Part shown: positions 1 through 13,100 of the stretch, in pieces
Position numbering within the stretch: the first letter of the stretch is position 1
Layout: each line of letters starts with the position of its first letter
Source: Schistosoma mansoni
Lineage: Eukaryota; Platyhelminthes; Trematoda; Strigeidida; Schistosomatidae
Direction: 5' to 3'
Assembly: GCF_000237925.1 (NCBI RefSeq)
Contig: NC_031495.1
Span: 39,460,210-39,524,209 of the forward strand
Length of the DNA: 64,000 nucleotides
Program-made: the position numbers and the translations under genes
The notes under the pieces: generated by a model
What the model was told of the DNA's origin: nothing
Databases searched by the model: none
Seen by the model: only the letters and a program-made list of their open reading frames with translations

Positions 1-1589
1 CATTATCTATCACTATACAACCTCCAATACATTTGAAGATATATCAATGAGGAAAATGATCACTTACTTTTGCACCGGTCGAACTATTCCATTCGTAAAT
101 ATGAAATCAGAACAACCATTGTTGGAAGTAAAATAAATAATTGCTTTTCAAATAGAACTTTATTTAATTCGCTATCATTCATGTGTACGTGAGATTATAC
201 TACCCACTAAAAATTACATAAAGCATATTTTGTTAACTGTCTGACAACGTCGATAAACACAATTTCATGTAATTTGAGAGTATATGTGTTATGTCACTGA
301 TCCGGCTGTCCACTAATGTACGAAAAAGAATTGTCTCAACCTAGTTTAAGGTATTGAGGCGACGGGTTATTGAGTATAACCTTGAGGCTAGCGAATGCAT
401 GAGTTAAATTGTGACTGGAGGGTGTTGAGAGCAGAGAAAAGAAAACTAATCTCTAACTGACGTATTACCTGATTAGTAGGTTGGCAAGATAGGGAAGATA
501 AGAATAGGACAGAAGGTTAAATGTCTGACTAGCAAAACAGCAACGCACAAAGAATAGGAAAAACACAGTTGCGTCTAATCTAGGGCATTAGAGTAGAAAG
601 ATGGAGTGTAAAGGTTACGTCAGAATTTCAGTAATTTTGGAATGAAGATTATTACATTGATATATACGTTACACGAAAGCTTATAACATAAAATAAAACA
701 GGGAAAAGACTAAATGTTAGTACTTTAGAGACTTTGAATTAAGTGAAGCGATGTCCTAGGAAGTAGTTTCTGTTGCTCATCATCGCTTCTCTATTTCTCT
801 TCACACCAATACGTTTGTCGAACAAATTTAAGTAAACACTCTTAACAATAACGCAATAGGAAAATTAGCTACTAAGTATCAGTAATGATCCAGAGTAAGC
901 TAATAAACTGAAACGTGTAAACGAAAACAAGCTGAGAGATGAGCTTGGGGAATTCATTATTTGTAGCAACACAAAGAGTAAAGATATCTCTACCAACCCG
1001 ACCCACCTTCAGCCATCATATGGCGTCTACAATCGCTGTATTTTTGTGCCCATTCCAACTAGCGGTAGGCGACAACTCAGCGGAATAACACTTATAAAAC
1101 CTTGTACTTTAGTCAACTCCAACTACTCAACATTTTTTCTTGCTCATGACGACGGTTTTCCTCGATATGTACCCTGATAGTATCACTATCATCTCTTTTG
1201 ACATGACAAGAATTATCATAGCATTATGATTTTATGGGGAAATCCTAATCGATCATAACCTATGACACACGCCTACTAAAAGATGAGTTCAACGACAGTA
1301 CGGGAACGATTTGTTGTGTTTTTTCTTGAATATATATTTATAAAGGACACTTTATTACAAATCGTTAGTCATTCAGTCAGCAACAATGTATGACCAGGCA
1401 CATATATGCATCGGTCTAAGTTGCCATACCTCAAAATCTTTACTGTTACAAGTGTATTCTAATGAATAATCATAAGTTCGAGGCTTTATCTGTTTGATCC
1501 AAGCTGGAATCTGCAGCTTGTGACAGCTAATGTAAACTCTGAAACATTGCACCCAAGTTATAAGTACATAGAAACTCCGCCTGTATATC
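1..1589. other. intergenic stretch, no gene seen
   Basis: AT-rich sequence without a convincing exon on either strand. The only recognisable piece is a short reverse-oriented LINE 3' tail near 1360-1437. It lies downstream of the P450 reductase gene, which runs leftward and stops at 4144. Confidence 0.5.
1360..1437 (-). mobile_element. 3'-tail fragment of an RTE-like LINE
   Basis: The module 'gaccaggcacatatatgcat' and its flanks recur, in the same reverse orientation, at the 3' ends of the LINE copies at 22495 and 49495. Only the terminal noncoding tail is present here. The edges are approximate. Confidence 0.6.
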
Positions 1590-4018
1590 TTCTAGAGTTA
1601 TTGCCGGCGCCAAGCCCGGGTAAAGGAGGAGGATTGAGCATGGGGTTAGCGACCCCACCCCGAAGAAAAACTAACTCGCTAGAAAAACGCTAACCAGAAA
1701 AAATAATTCAAACCATTTAAACTCTGTCCTGGGAGTTGAAGGAAGAATTATGACGCCTCAGGATCAAAGCCGAGATTCTTCGGAAGTCACGAAGCCGATG
1801 CACCTTCTAACAACCAGAGCAACACTCTTTATAGGTACATGGAACGTCCGGACAATGTGGGAGACAGGGAAGACCAGTCAAATAGCAATGGAAATGAGAT
1901 AAAACTTGGCAGTACTCGAAATCAGCGAAACTTATTGAACCCAAGCTGGTCAGCAAAGTCTAGATATGGGAAAGACGCTGCTGTACTCCGGTCAAGAAGA
2001 GAGAAATGCTCCACACAATCAGGGAGTTGCTCTAATGCTGTCCAGAGAAGCACGAAATGCACTTGTAGGATGGGAATCTCATGGACCCAGGATAATCAAA
2101 GCATCATTCAAAAAAAAGAATGATCACAATGAATGTTATCCAATGTTATGCACCCACCAATGATAGCAACGACGAAGATAAAGATCAGTTCTATGAAAGG
2201 CTTCAATCAATTATAGCGAAGTACTCACGAAAGGACCTCACCATCCTGATTGGAGATCTAAATACTAAAGTCGGAGTGGACAACACAGGATATAAAGATA
2301 TAGTTGGACGACATGGACTAGGAGAGAGAAATAAAAACGGGAAGAGATTTGCAAATCTATGTGCATTCAACAAATTGGTTATAGGCGGCACAATATTTCC
2401 ACACAAACGCATACACAAAGCTAAATGGATCTCACCGGACCACGCCACAGAGAATCAGATAGATTATATATGTATCAACAAAAAATTCCGAAGGACAATA
2501 GAAGATGTGAGAACCAGGAGAGGAGCTGACATAACTACTGATCACCACCTGGTTGTGGCCAAGATGTAACTGAAGCTAAAGAAACACTGGACAACTAGAC
2601 AAACAGCACTACAGAGGTTCAATACAGCCTTCCTTCGAGATACTGACAAGCTCCACGAATTCAAGATAACTCTCAACAATAGGTTCCAAGCTCTACAGGA
2701 TCAACTGAAAGAAGAAACTACGATGGAGGACAACTGGGAAGGGATCAAAGAATCATTGACTTCAACGTGTCAGGAGGTGCTGGGCCGCAACAAGCGTCAC
2801 AATAAGGAATGGATCTCTATGGGAACTCTGGACAAGATTCAAGAAAGGATGAATAAGAAGACAGCAATTAACAACAGTTGAACACGAGCAGAGAAAGTCA
2901 AGGCACAAGCAGAGTACGCAGAAGCAAACAAGCAAGTAAAGAAGAGCATTAAAGCCGACAAGCAGAAATACATAGGAGAATTAGCAACGACGTCGAAAAG
3001 AGCTGCAAGAGAAGGGAATATGAAACAACGAAGAAACTAGCAGGTAAGTATAGTAAACCAGAGAGACCAGTTAAGGACAAAAAAGGAAAAACAATCACGG
3101 AGATTCAAGAATAAAGGAAAAAATGGGTAGGATACTTCGAGGAACTGCTGAATAGACCAGCTCCATTTGATTCACCGGACATCAAAGCAACACACACAAA
3201 CCTTCCTATATCTGTCACTCCACCAACGATCGAAGAAGTCAAGATGGCCATCAGAGAAATCAAAAATGGGAAAGTAGCAGGACCTGACAATATACTGGCT
3301 GAAGCACTGTAGTCAAACTTTGAAGTAACTGCAAATATACTTCGCCTTCTATTCAAGAAGATTTGGGAGGAAGAACAAGTGCCGACGGACTGGAAAGAAG
3401 GATACCTCATCAAGATACCAAAGAAATGAGATAAAAGCAAATGTGAGAACTACAGAGGCATCACACTACTGTCAGTACCAGGAAAAGTTTTCAACAGAGT
3501 GCTGCCGAACCGGACGAAAGATGCAGTAGATGCCCGACTTCGATATCAGGCGGGATTCCGTAAGGATTGGTCGTGCACAGACCAAATTGTGACACTACGG
3601 ATCATGGCGGGACAGTCAGTTGAGTGGAACTCGTCACTATACATCAATTTCATTGATTATAAGGAGGCGTTTGGCAGTATGGACAGGCGAACATTATGTC
3701 CGGACACTATCGGCAACAGCCTTCTGTGGGAGAGAACAAACCAGCTTCCAGCTGAAGAGGAAATTAGGAAAAGACGTTGGAAGTGGATCGGACATACATT
3801 AAGGAAATCACCAAACTGCCCCGCGGGACAAGCCCTAACTTGGGATCCGGAAGGGAAGATGGAAAGACGAAGGTCAAAGAAAACATTACGCCAGGAAATA
3901 GAAGCAGATATGAAAAGGATGAATAAGAACTGGAAAGAATTGCCCAGGATAGGGTTGGATGAAGAATACTAGTATGCGGCCTATGCTCCTCCACGAGGGG
4001 TAACAAACGTAAGTAAGT
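1590..4018 (+). mobile_element. RTE-clade LINE (SR2-like), internally deleted copy
   Basis: A near full-span copy of an endonuclease/reverse-transcriptase LINE. The apurinic-type endonuclease opens with GTWNVRTMW (1834-1860) and continues through NQIDYICINKKF and DHHLVVAKM (to 2569). Reverse-transcriptase segments follow: AGPDNILAEAL near 3280, [19 protein letters not shown] near 3450-3505, and [15 protein letters not shown] near 3650-3700. The reading then jumps to the C-terminal [20 protein letters not shown] block (3725-3790), so the palm segment with the catalytic YADD box is missing. Several stops and frame changes are present. The 3' end is a short GTAA-type repeat at about 4005-4018. 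A copy of the same family lies reversed at 60740-63080. It is dead, and it sits about 125 bp beyond the stop codon of the oppositely oriented P450 reductase gene. Confidence 0.88.
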
Positions 4019-4143
4019 AAAAGTAGTATACGTAGATAAAATTTCTAGACAATTTAACAAGACATTATTAATTAGGGGTTATCAATAAAGGTTCATGAAA
4101 AAATGTGTTACACGGCACATATTATTCAGAGGCGTATTTACAA

Positions 4144-7100
4144 TTACTTCCATACATCGGTACGATATCGTCCTTGCTTTCGTAGGTTCAGTACATAACT
4201 GGTTGCAGCTTCTCTTGTTAAGTTGGAACGTTGTACTACTAATTCGATTAAACACAAATGGACGTCACGCACCATACCAGCGGCATCCCTAGAAAACATG
4301 TCGAAAAGCATATTTAGGTCAGACTAATGGTTAAGATAAGCAGTTGCACAAGTAATCCCTATTATAAACCACCTAAAGTTATCTAAAAAACATTGGTTAA
4401 TCTTGCCTTATAGACGTAATTTGAATGACGATTATCAATGAGCTATGAATAGAAATCCGATAACATAGGTAAACTAGATCTTTTGAAAGGCTTCCGAATA
4501 TAAATAAGACACATTCGAAAACTTGGTTATTTAGACGTAATTTATGGGATTTAAAACTGATAGCTCAAAACAATAATATTAGTAAAGCACCTCCAGCGTG
4601 AAAGAAGTAAAAACTGAACAAAGCTACAGTTGGTAGGAAAATATTGGATTATATGAAAAGGATAACCAATCTAAGTCACCTATAAAAATCTAAATATTAA
4701 TAAAGAAAAAGACTAATTACTAAATTACAAAGGACTTGACGTTTATCATCTCGGGGCACTTTATGAATGTAGCATACGCAAACAGCGTTTGTAAACCTAA
4801 GATTCCAGTTGTATAATGATGTCTTTTTTCTGGAAGTAAATACATGGTGAATCTTAAAAGATTACGAAAAGCTTACAGTCTTTGAAGCTTCACACAGTCT
4901 TAACAGACTGTATTTGATATTTATATGACATTGAATTGAAATTTCCAAAAAATCTAGTGTAAATAATACTTTACAGACCAATGTACATACTTTTTTCGGT
5001 AATAAAATATATAATGCAGTTACCTCACAACACTTGCCGTTAAATAACAACAGATCTCATAACTTCTTCACAACACACTTCAAATGTTGTTGAGCAAAGT
5101 TCAAAATTACTCACCCACATACATAAATGTACGCATAACATTCATCCAAAAGTTTCCACACCATGTTACCCATCTCAAGCACCTTATGCTGAACATAAAC
5201 TTTATTACCATCAAGACAGTCACGTGAGAAAGCGGTAAACATTTCAAGTAGGCCAGTAGAACAGGCTTGTTTTAATTCGTCTGAATAAATAAAATCTTTA
5301 TTTTCATGCCGGCAACCAAAAAATAACACCATCTGTCCAGTCTTGCCAACTACAAAATAGACATACATTGTTTATCATAAAGAATAGTGAAGAAAATGAT
5401 AAAATACGACTAGCTGCAAACATAGGCAGATGTATCAGATTTACGGTATACGATCATACTAGATTTAATCTCATTATTTCCGATTGTCCTAATACATTCA
5501 AGAAAAGGTTATTCAGTACGTTAAATTGAACCCTTGACTTAGTGCAACTTATCATGTGCGTTTCTATCAGGAAATTGTTGATAAAGATTGCATTCCAGAT
5601 GGGTTCCTTACCGCTATTGACCAGACACAGCATAAATACTATTTTAAACAATATTAGGACACATGTACAATAATCCCGTATGGTGAAATAAAATGGTCAA
5701 GCTGCTGGTCCCAAAAGTGTGAAAAACGGAAAATCACAAGCTTCAGTGACAAAATTGGTGTTTCTTCTATGTAAAATCGCACCAATAATTTTAGATTTCA
5801 TGACTAATTACCTATAAATCCTAGGAGTTTAAACTTGAACATTTAACTGATCTACGCTACAAGTAATAATACATCAATGCATATAGGGAACACCATTGAA
5901 TTTAAACTGTGGGTCACCTTTATCGTGAGCCACTTTTAAGCGCTCTTGGATAAATGCACGGAACGGAGCCAGTCCTGTGCCAGAAGCTATCATAATGACT
6001 GGGATTGTACGACTCCGCGGCAAGTTAAAATTACTGGTATGAATCGCGACAGGTATTTTCAAGTGTCGCTCAGTGTTTGTTGACTGCAATGATTTCAACC
6101 AGTTAGTAGCTAGTCCTTTGAATATTCGTCCTGAACATACAAACAATAAAACAATGATACCAGAAAAGATTATTTTGATACATCACAGAAACTAGAAATA
6201 TTTTTGCTAGGCTACAATATACCCAACATTCGTAAAACAAATACTGGAATTAAATTTTTAAAAATAATTCACTTTACTTATTAGACAGTTAATGGAAAGT
6301 AATTATTTTGGTCATGATAGTGTGAAACGCTTCAATAATAATGCAGAGTTGAGAATCTAACTAAATAATGATATAGGAATTTTAGATTGGTGAAACCAAC
6401 TCTTTTCAGTGACTTCCAAGGTTTATCAACGTGCTACAGAAAATCATGAAAATTCTATACTATATAATAGTAATTACTAGTTAGTATATAAATTTAGATT
6501 ATACAAGGACGTAGATTTGTTCCATAGGTTTAAATTCCACAAAAATTTCAAGAATCGGAGAATGCATATTGAAAATAAAAAGAGAAGTGATATGATAATC
6601 TTGGCGTATGATACTGAGTTCGCCTAAATTGATTTGATTGATCATAAAGTACTAAATAGTATCCAGCTATTCATGATTTCGATCTCATATATCCAAAAGA
6701 GACAAGCATGGTGGTTGTGACGCTGTCCAAGCAACCAAACAGAAGAGTTTGCTTGACTTAAAAGCTAGACATAACATGGGTCTTTATTAGAAATGTCAAA
6801 CCTCCACCTCAAGTTTCTAATTTACATGTAGGTCGCTGAATAGAGGGAAAGTTCGTAGGTAGTTTCAGTCAGTCGACGATTACCAATAACACAGCATTCG
6901 GGGGTAAAATGAAGAATATAGAGACCAGTATTATTTATCCTCTTCCGAATGCTATATTATGTTATTTAACCGTCTCTTTTGTCATAGTATTTATACAGCT
7001 TAATTGTCTTCAAATTTTACATTCATCTTCACTTTAACTTTAAGCCATTCAAAAACAGAAATAGTCAGTGAAATTTTCCTTTAGTATGAAAGCTGACTCA

Positions 7101-10100
7101 GTTATTCGGAGACTAATCACAGGGTTTATTATTCCAACGTACATACAACACCGACAAGCTACCTCCATCTAGAATGAGAAAGTACCGATCACTTGCTTTA
7201 TAAACATACCTACAAAAACGTCAATTACATTACAACTAATAGGTTCATTTCTAATAAAAACCTTATTAAGATATTGAATACTTGCTTTTAATGTTTTCTT
7301 CAACTACTGAAATACCCGATCCAGTTACTCTAAAACCGAGTCTGCCATAAAAGTTTTTAATTTTCAAAGTTCGTGTTCCCATGTAGATGTAGCAGTAGAC
7401 AAGTCTCGTTATAAATCAAGACACAGCATGGTATTGATACGTGCTCTATCTCACGTTAAACAGACAAATAAGCTAATATTAATGTGCTATTCAACTGTCA
7501 TCTTAAAAGTACACTTTATTTACACTTACCAGTGCCACGTACCATTGGATTTTTAAACAAGTTAGACTAAGCACCAAAACCGAATGCATAAGAATTAACT
7601 AGAGCTAATATGAACACTGATTGGTATGATGTTAAGGCAGGAAGTTTAATTAACAGGCAATACGAACGGTATGATGACAGTTGGTCTTCTTTGTGTACAT
7701 CCCAATGCATAGCGACCCGGATGCTATTAAATATGAATTCTACCACGGACTGGGTAATTAAAACAAAGTTTTCGACAAAAATCACAGTATCAGCTGGAGA
7801 CTTGGTCATTTAAATACGATCCCTAGATATAAAAGCATTATCTTGAGTCTCACATGTTCAAAATGCATACAAAACACTAACTTTACGTTTTGTATTCCAA
7901 AAAACTATGTCTCATAAGTATGAAAACGTGTATACTCTAAGTTAAGTAAACCATTAATTAATTTAATACGCAAAATAAATTAAATATATTCTCTCCTTCA
8001 AAAATCCTTGAGAATTATGAATACAGACCTGAGTTTGTTTTGTATTTTACTATAGAAGCAGTTATGTGTATTCGATTTGTATGAACTAATGAAGACGATG
8101 ATATACTGTACAATCTTGGTTTTAGAGGGTTCAACAACTCCAACAAAAGATCAGCTGGTGGTCGAAATGATTTCAAGTCTTGTAACACATCGACTAGCCC
8201 ACGATGATCTTCTAAAATCCACTTGGAGTATAATTTCTTTAAAATTATTAGAAATATGAAAAACAATGAAAAAATATCATATCTTTGGTAATTTTTTAAT
8301 GCAAAAAAGGCATTTACGGATATACACATATATTTAGCAGCATAAAACTTTATGATAACGACAAAAAAATCAAAATCCTGCAGACAACTAACTAACAATC
8401 GAATAATGGATTCATCAGCACTAGTTATAAGATTGAGTAGCGAACTGTGACATATACACCATTTTATCATGTCAAACAAAACAATGAAAACTCCATATTT
8501 TATTCCAAATGTTACCTTCAAAACCCCACTTGGTTAAAGATAAATAGTGACTCTGTAATCTACACATTATATTACGAACTATGAAATCATAACTTTAGAG
8601 CTTACTTCACAAAGTAACACATATGACACAATAGTCTATTTGCTTTGCTCTCTGCCACTTATGGTATAATCGCGCCTAAAGTATTTCTTGTTTGGAATGC
8701 TGTAGGGTTTGATAGTCCTAGTATAAAAGCTAATGAGTGTTTGAGATAGATGCCGGTTAGCTGGGTCAGGTGATTGATGTAATAATGATAATAATAATAA
8801 CAATAAAAAAATTGCTCCTAATAGTTTGGCTGCTGACTTTTCTTCCAGACTCAACACTGGGGATAGAGAACAAATTGCAGATTGACGACCAATAATAGAG
8901 TAACTAACGTTAGCTCAGGGTCCATTGTGACGGATAGAACCCATCAGTGGTTAAAAACGCTAGGCTGCAGTCGCGATAGCAGACAAGCTTGAAAAAGTTA
9001 ACATCAGAAATTCTGATTAGCGGATTTCGCACACCATATCGATTAGCATCTGAAGATGTAAACCATGTCAATCAGTCTACTTGACATGAACCATATTCTT
9101 AAACCATTCCCTCAGCTTTTTTATGATAAAGATTGATGTTCTACTGCTTTAAAGGCTTGTGCTACCAGTAGTCCGTGATTGACCTGATTTATTTCAATTA
9201 TTTGATACTTCTCTGATATTCAAGGTAGCAGACTCATAAATCTACTTAACGTACGGATGCATACGATTTACTATTCTGCTGTACAATTTGAATGATGGGA
9301 CGTTTTATAAAGAAGCAAGGGATTCCTAATAACTAGGTTATTAAAAGAAGTGTAGTACCAAAGCCCAATTCTGTTACATTGCAACAACTATCTGCTCACT
9401 GTGATAAAACTTTTACGTCCATATTACTTATAAACTTAGAAATGACGATGTAAAATCAAGTTTCCTTTAGATACACAACATTCCGCGATTACGGTTAAAT
9501 GAATTTGTTAGGCGTTAAATAAAAAATTACATTATTATGAAAAATACTTATTTTCACAAATCATCAAAGCATATGATTAAAAATGACAATCAATTTCTGA
9601 GTGACTGCTGAGATTATTATGTTCACTCGAGAAGTCCACACTAAACTAAACCGTAACTTCCAATTAGATGTATGGTCAGACTTGCCTATCATAATGACCG
9701 AGTTGAGCCACTCTGACTGGAATAATTGTTTCTTGAGGTTTTATCATCCCAGGCTGGTCACTTAGATTAATATAAGACGAAAAGCAATGGATCTAAGGTC
9801 CTAGGTAGAAGTATTGCTGTACACGAGTAAGTGGTTCTAGTTTATGAGTATAAGATGCTATAGTAACAGATTACGGTTTAAATAAAAGCTTGGAACTAGG
9901 GCAATAAGAAAATAATAAAACCACGATACTTAATCAAAATCCAGTTAATATATGTATAAATAAAACCATAGAAAGTTTTAACATCAGTCAAATCGTCTTT
10001 TACAACAATTTCTGATTGTACAAAGATGTCATTGTAGTAAGATGTTCCCCTTAAGCAACGCTACCTTCGTATAGCGGAAGGTTAGACAAGGTCAGCACTG

Positions 10101-13100
10101 ACAATTGCACATATCGGTCTACGAATTTCAGTGCTGAGGATAATGGCTGAAAAATATGGAGCGGGCAAATCATAAACTACTTACGAATGACTATGTTTCT
10201 CATCCTTAAACGATTGTTGTTTAGGCTTTGTGTTTATGTTCCTAAACCGCCAAGACTACTAATAGCCCATTCCTTTTTTAGGGAACTTTAAGAAGAGATA
10301 TCTCTTCACGAGTGTGTGCGACCAGGAAGTGACGAATCCACACATACATCTGACCATAATCAAGGCCTCAAAGTAGGACCTCTTCTACATGTTTCATATT
10401 CAGTTTTCCGTTCGAGGTTTAAAACCGCAAAATCTCTGGGGAATAAGAAACAATTAGGCGTTTGTTACCTAAGCATTCAAATACAAGACTTATTATAATT
10501 AAAAGGAAGTATTATCTCAAGTAATTTTTTATGGATAGAGGTTTTGAAAGGTTGGAAAACTACTACAACCACCAGAAAACTATAGGTATTTATGAACTGT
10601 TGTCTACGCATGATATTCCAGACCCGTTGGTCAGACATCATCAGCTGTAACCTACTGTGGCAGAGGAAAAATGGGCTTCAAACTGATGAGAAAATTAGGA
10701 AAAGGCGTAAGAAGTGGATAGGATACATGCTGAGGAAATCTTTAAATTGCACTACGAGCTTGACCCTAACTTGAATCCTTGAGGCTAAAGGAAAAGAAGC
10801 ATACCAAAGAACATATTGCATCAGGGGTGAGAAGTAAACATCAGAAAAACAGGCATAAGCAAGTATTTATTCAAAGTGAAAAGTTGCGCGCGACTCAACC
10901 AAGAGATGATATCTAATAATCAAAACTTTGTTATTAAATATTTAATAAACAGACTATAAGTACAGAAACGGCTTTATCTAAACATTATGAGGAAGAGATG
11001 TGTCAACATCAAATTATTATCATACATAGGGATTTAGGGTCTTAGAGATATATGTTTAAAGAAAGTCATGAAATGTTTTGCCGTACAAACAGATAGAACG
11101 TACTTTTCCATCTTCACTATCAGAAATAAGAAGCTGAACAAACTGTGATTCTTCAGGATTCGTGACTGAATCTAAACATGCGGATAATAAACTCTTTCCA
11201 GGAGGTCCAGTAATATCAACAAAGTGCATAAATGCATGACGATAGGTACATGGGCAGGGGAAAGGATGCTTTGTTAAACTATCAGCTAGTCAAATAGAAT
11301 ATATAAATCCATGGATTATCAGAAATGTATAAGAAAGAGTGAAGAAACCTCACATACATCTACAAAACGCTATGGTCATTGTTACTACTCAAGAAATGAT
11401 CACCTTTCAAAAAATCTAGTCCCTAACGCGATAGTAATTTACCACTTTCTTCCTTTTCAATATGTTTATATCTAGTAGCTTTTAATTGTATCGTCCTGAT
11501 CTATTCATTTTGTCATTTTTACAAAATGAAACTTTGAAATGAAGCACCTTGCGCTGGCATACTTGTAGTGTCGGTTACCACGTTAAGCCCACATAACTTA
11601 TTCTGGCTTCTGGACAGGCCAATTTATTCATCCTTCTTGAGTCGCATCTTGACCTTGTCAATCACTCACTTCTCAACCCCGACTGTTTTTATATGAGCGT
11701 ATATGTGTACATCTTATCTTACTCATCACATGTCCGTAGCTTATTTTTATGTGACTATAAATACTGATTAACACTTGACTGAATCGAGTTGGCTCACACA
11801 CCATCTCCATTACACGTCATTTCGCTACGTTCTTTTTCCTTCGTTTCATTCCTCTAATTGTCTGTTTAACTCAATGAGTGTACAAAACAAACGCATTCAA
11901 AAATTCATTCTCGCATTTGGCTTATTTAATTCCGTAACTCACTAATGCGGACGATGTCGATAATTATATACGAGGATTTACGACATGTATACAAGGATAA
12001 CGAGTAAAAATGACCCTATTGGAGTCAGATATAGGGCCACTAAATGCTATCACCCTATATTTTAAATCACAAAGAATAGAAAATTCAAAAAGTATCTTCA
12101 ATCAGTTTAGAACAATGAGAGGAAACTTGATGTGAGTTGTGTACTAACTACGTAAACAATCTAATGATGTTGATTGACTTTATTTCAACATATGAGTATC
12201 AACTCAAGAAACATTTTCTGTACATTTAACCACTCAGTATAAAAAACAGTGTATTACACAGCGAAGCATAGTTAACATGTAAGTGAACTAGTGGTATAAC
12301 GCACCTTTATAAATTTCTGCATACGAAGTAAAATTGTTACTTGTTAATTACTGAATGAAACCTAAATGACTAAACGAATGGAATGCATCTATTTACGAAC
12401 TATCTAGCGATTGTCAATTAGTGGGTACAACGCACAAATCTAATTATTAGAAAATCTGAGAGTAAATGCAAATTAAAAATTCAGATATTCATCATAAACG
12501 ATATGGGAAATTGTCACTTATTTCTTTTGCAGCTTTTTAAAAGTAACATTTACATTGGTTTGTATTCATTTAATTATGACATGGAATGTGCAACAGAAAT
12601 CTCAATTTTACTAAAAATTTACGATAAAACACTACTGGAAACACTTACGATCAACAGCATCTAAACTAATCATTTCATTCAAATCAATGTTTAGGAGATC
12701 CCCAATTTTTTCGACAAGATCTAAAGGATTTGATGCAAATATTGCAATATGATCACCAGTTTTATATCTGATACGAAAAAAGAGTGTATTTGTTGAAATA
12801 AATTACTAAATAATACAATTTACGAAATTGACATTGACAATATATAAATATATATATACCTGTTGATTTTAAATAAAACGAATAACATTTTGTGATATTT
12901 TTGATTAGAATATGACTTCAGTTCATTTAGTTTTATAAAAGTTCACACTCCCCAAACAAAAAACACTCCAACAGACAGTAAGCATACCACCTTGATGAAA
13001 CAGTAACTATTAAACATACAAAATAAATTACAATCGCAAATATAGGGCGTTGTAAACTATGAAAAAAGCAAACGATTTTCAAAAGAAAGGACATTAAAAT

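Noticed and set aside
8015-8521. 168-codon minus-strand membrane-like frame
   Set aside because: Only 8236-8029 is an exon (P450 reductase). The upstream hydrophobic part is AT-rich intron read in frame.
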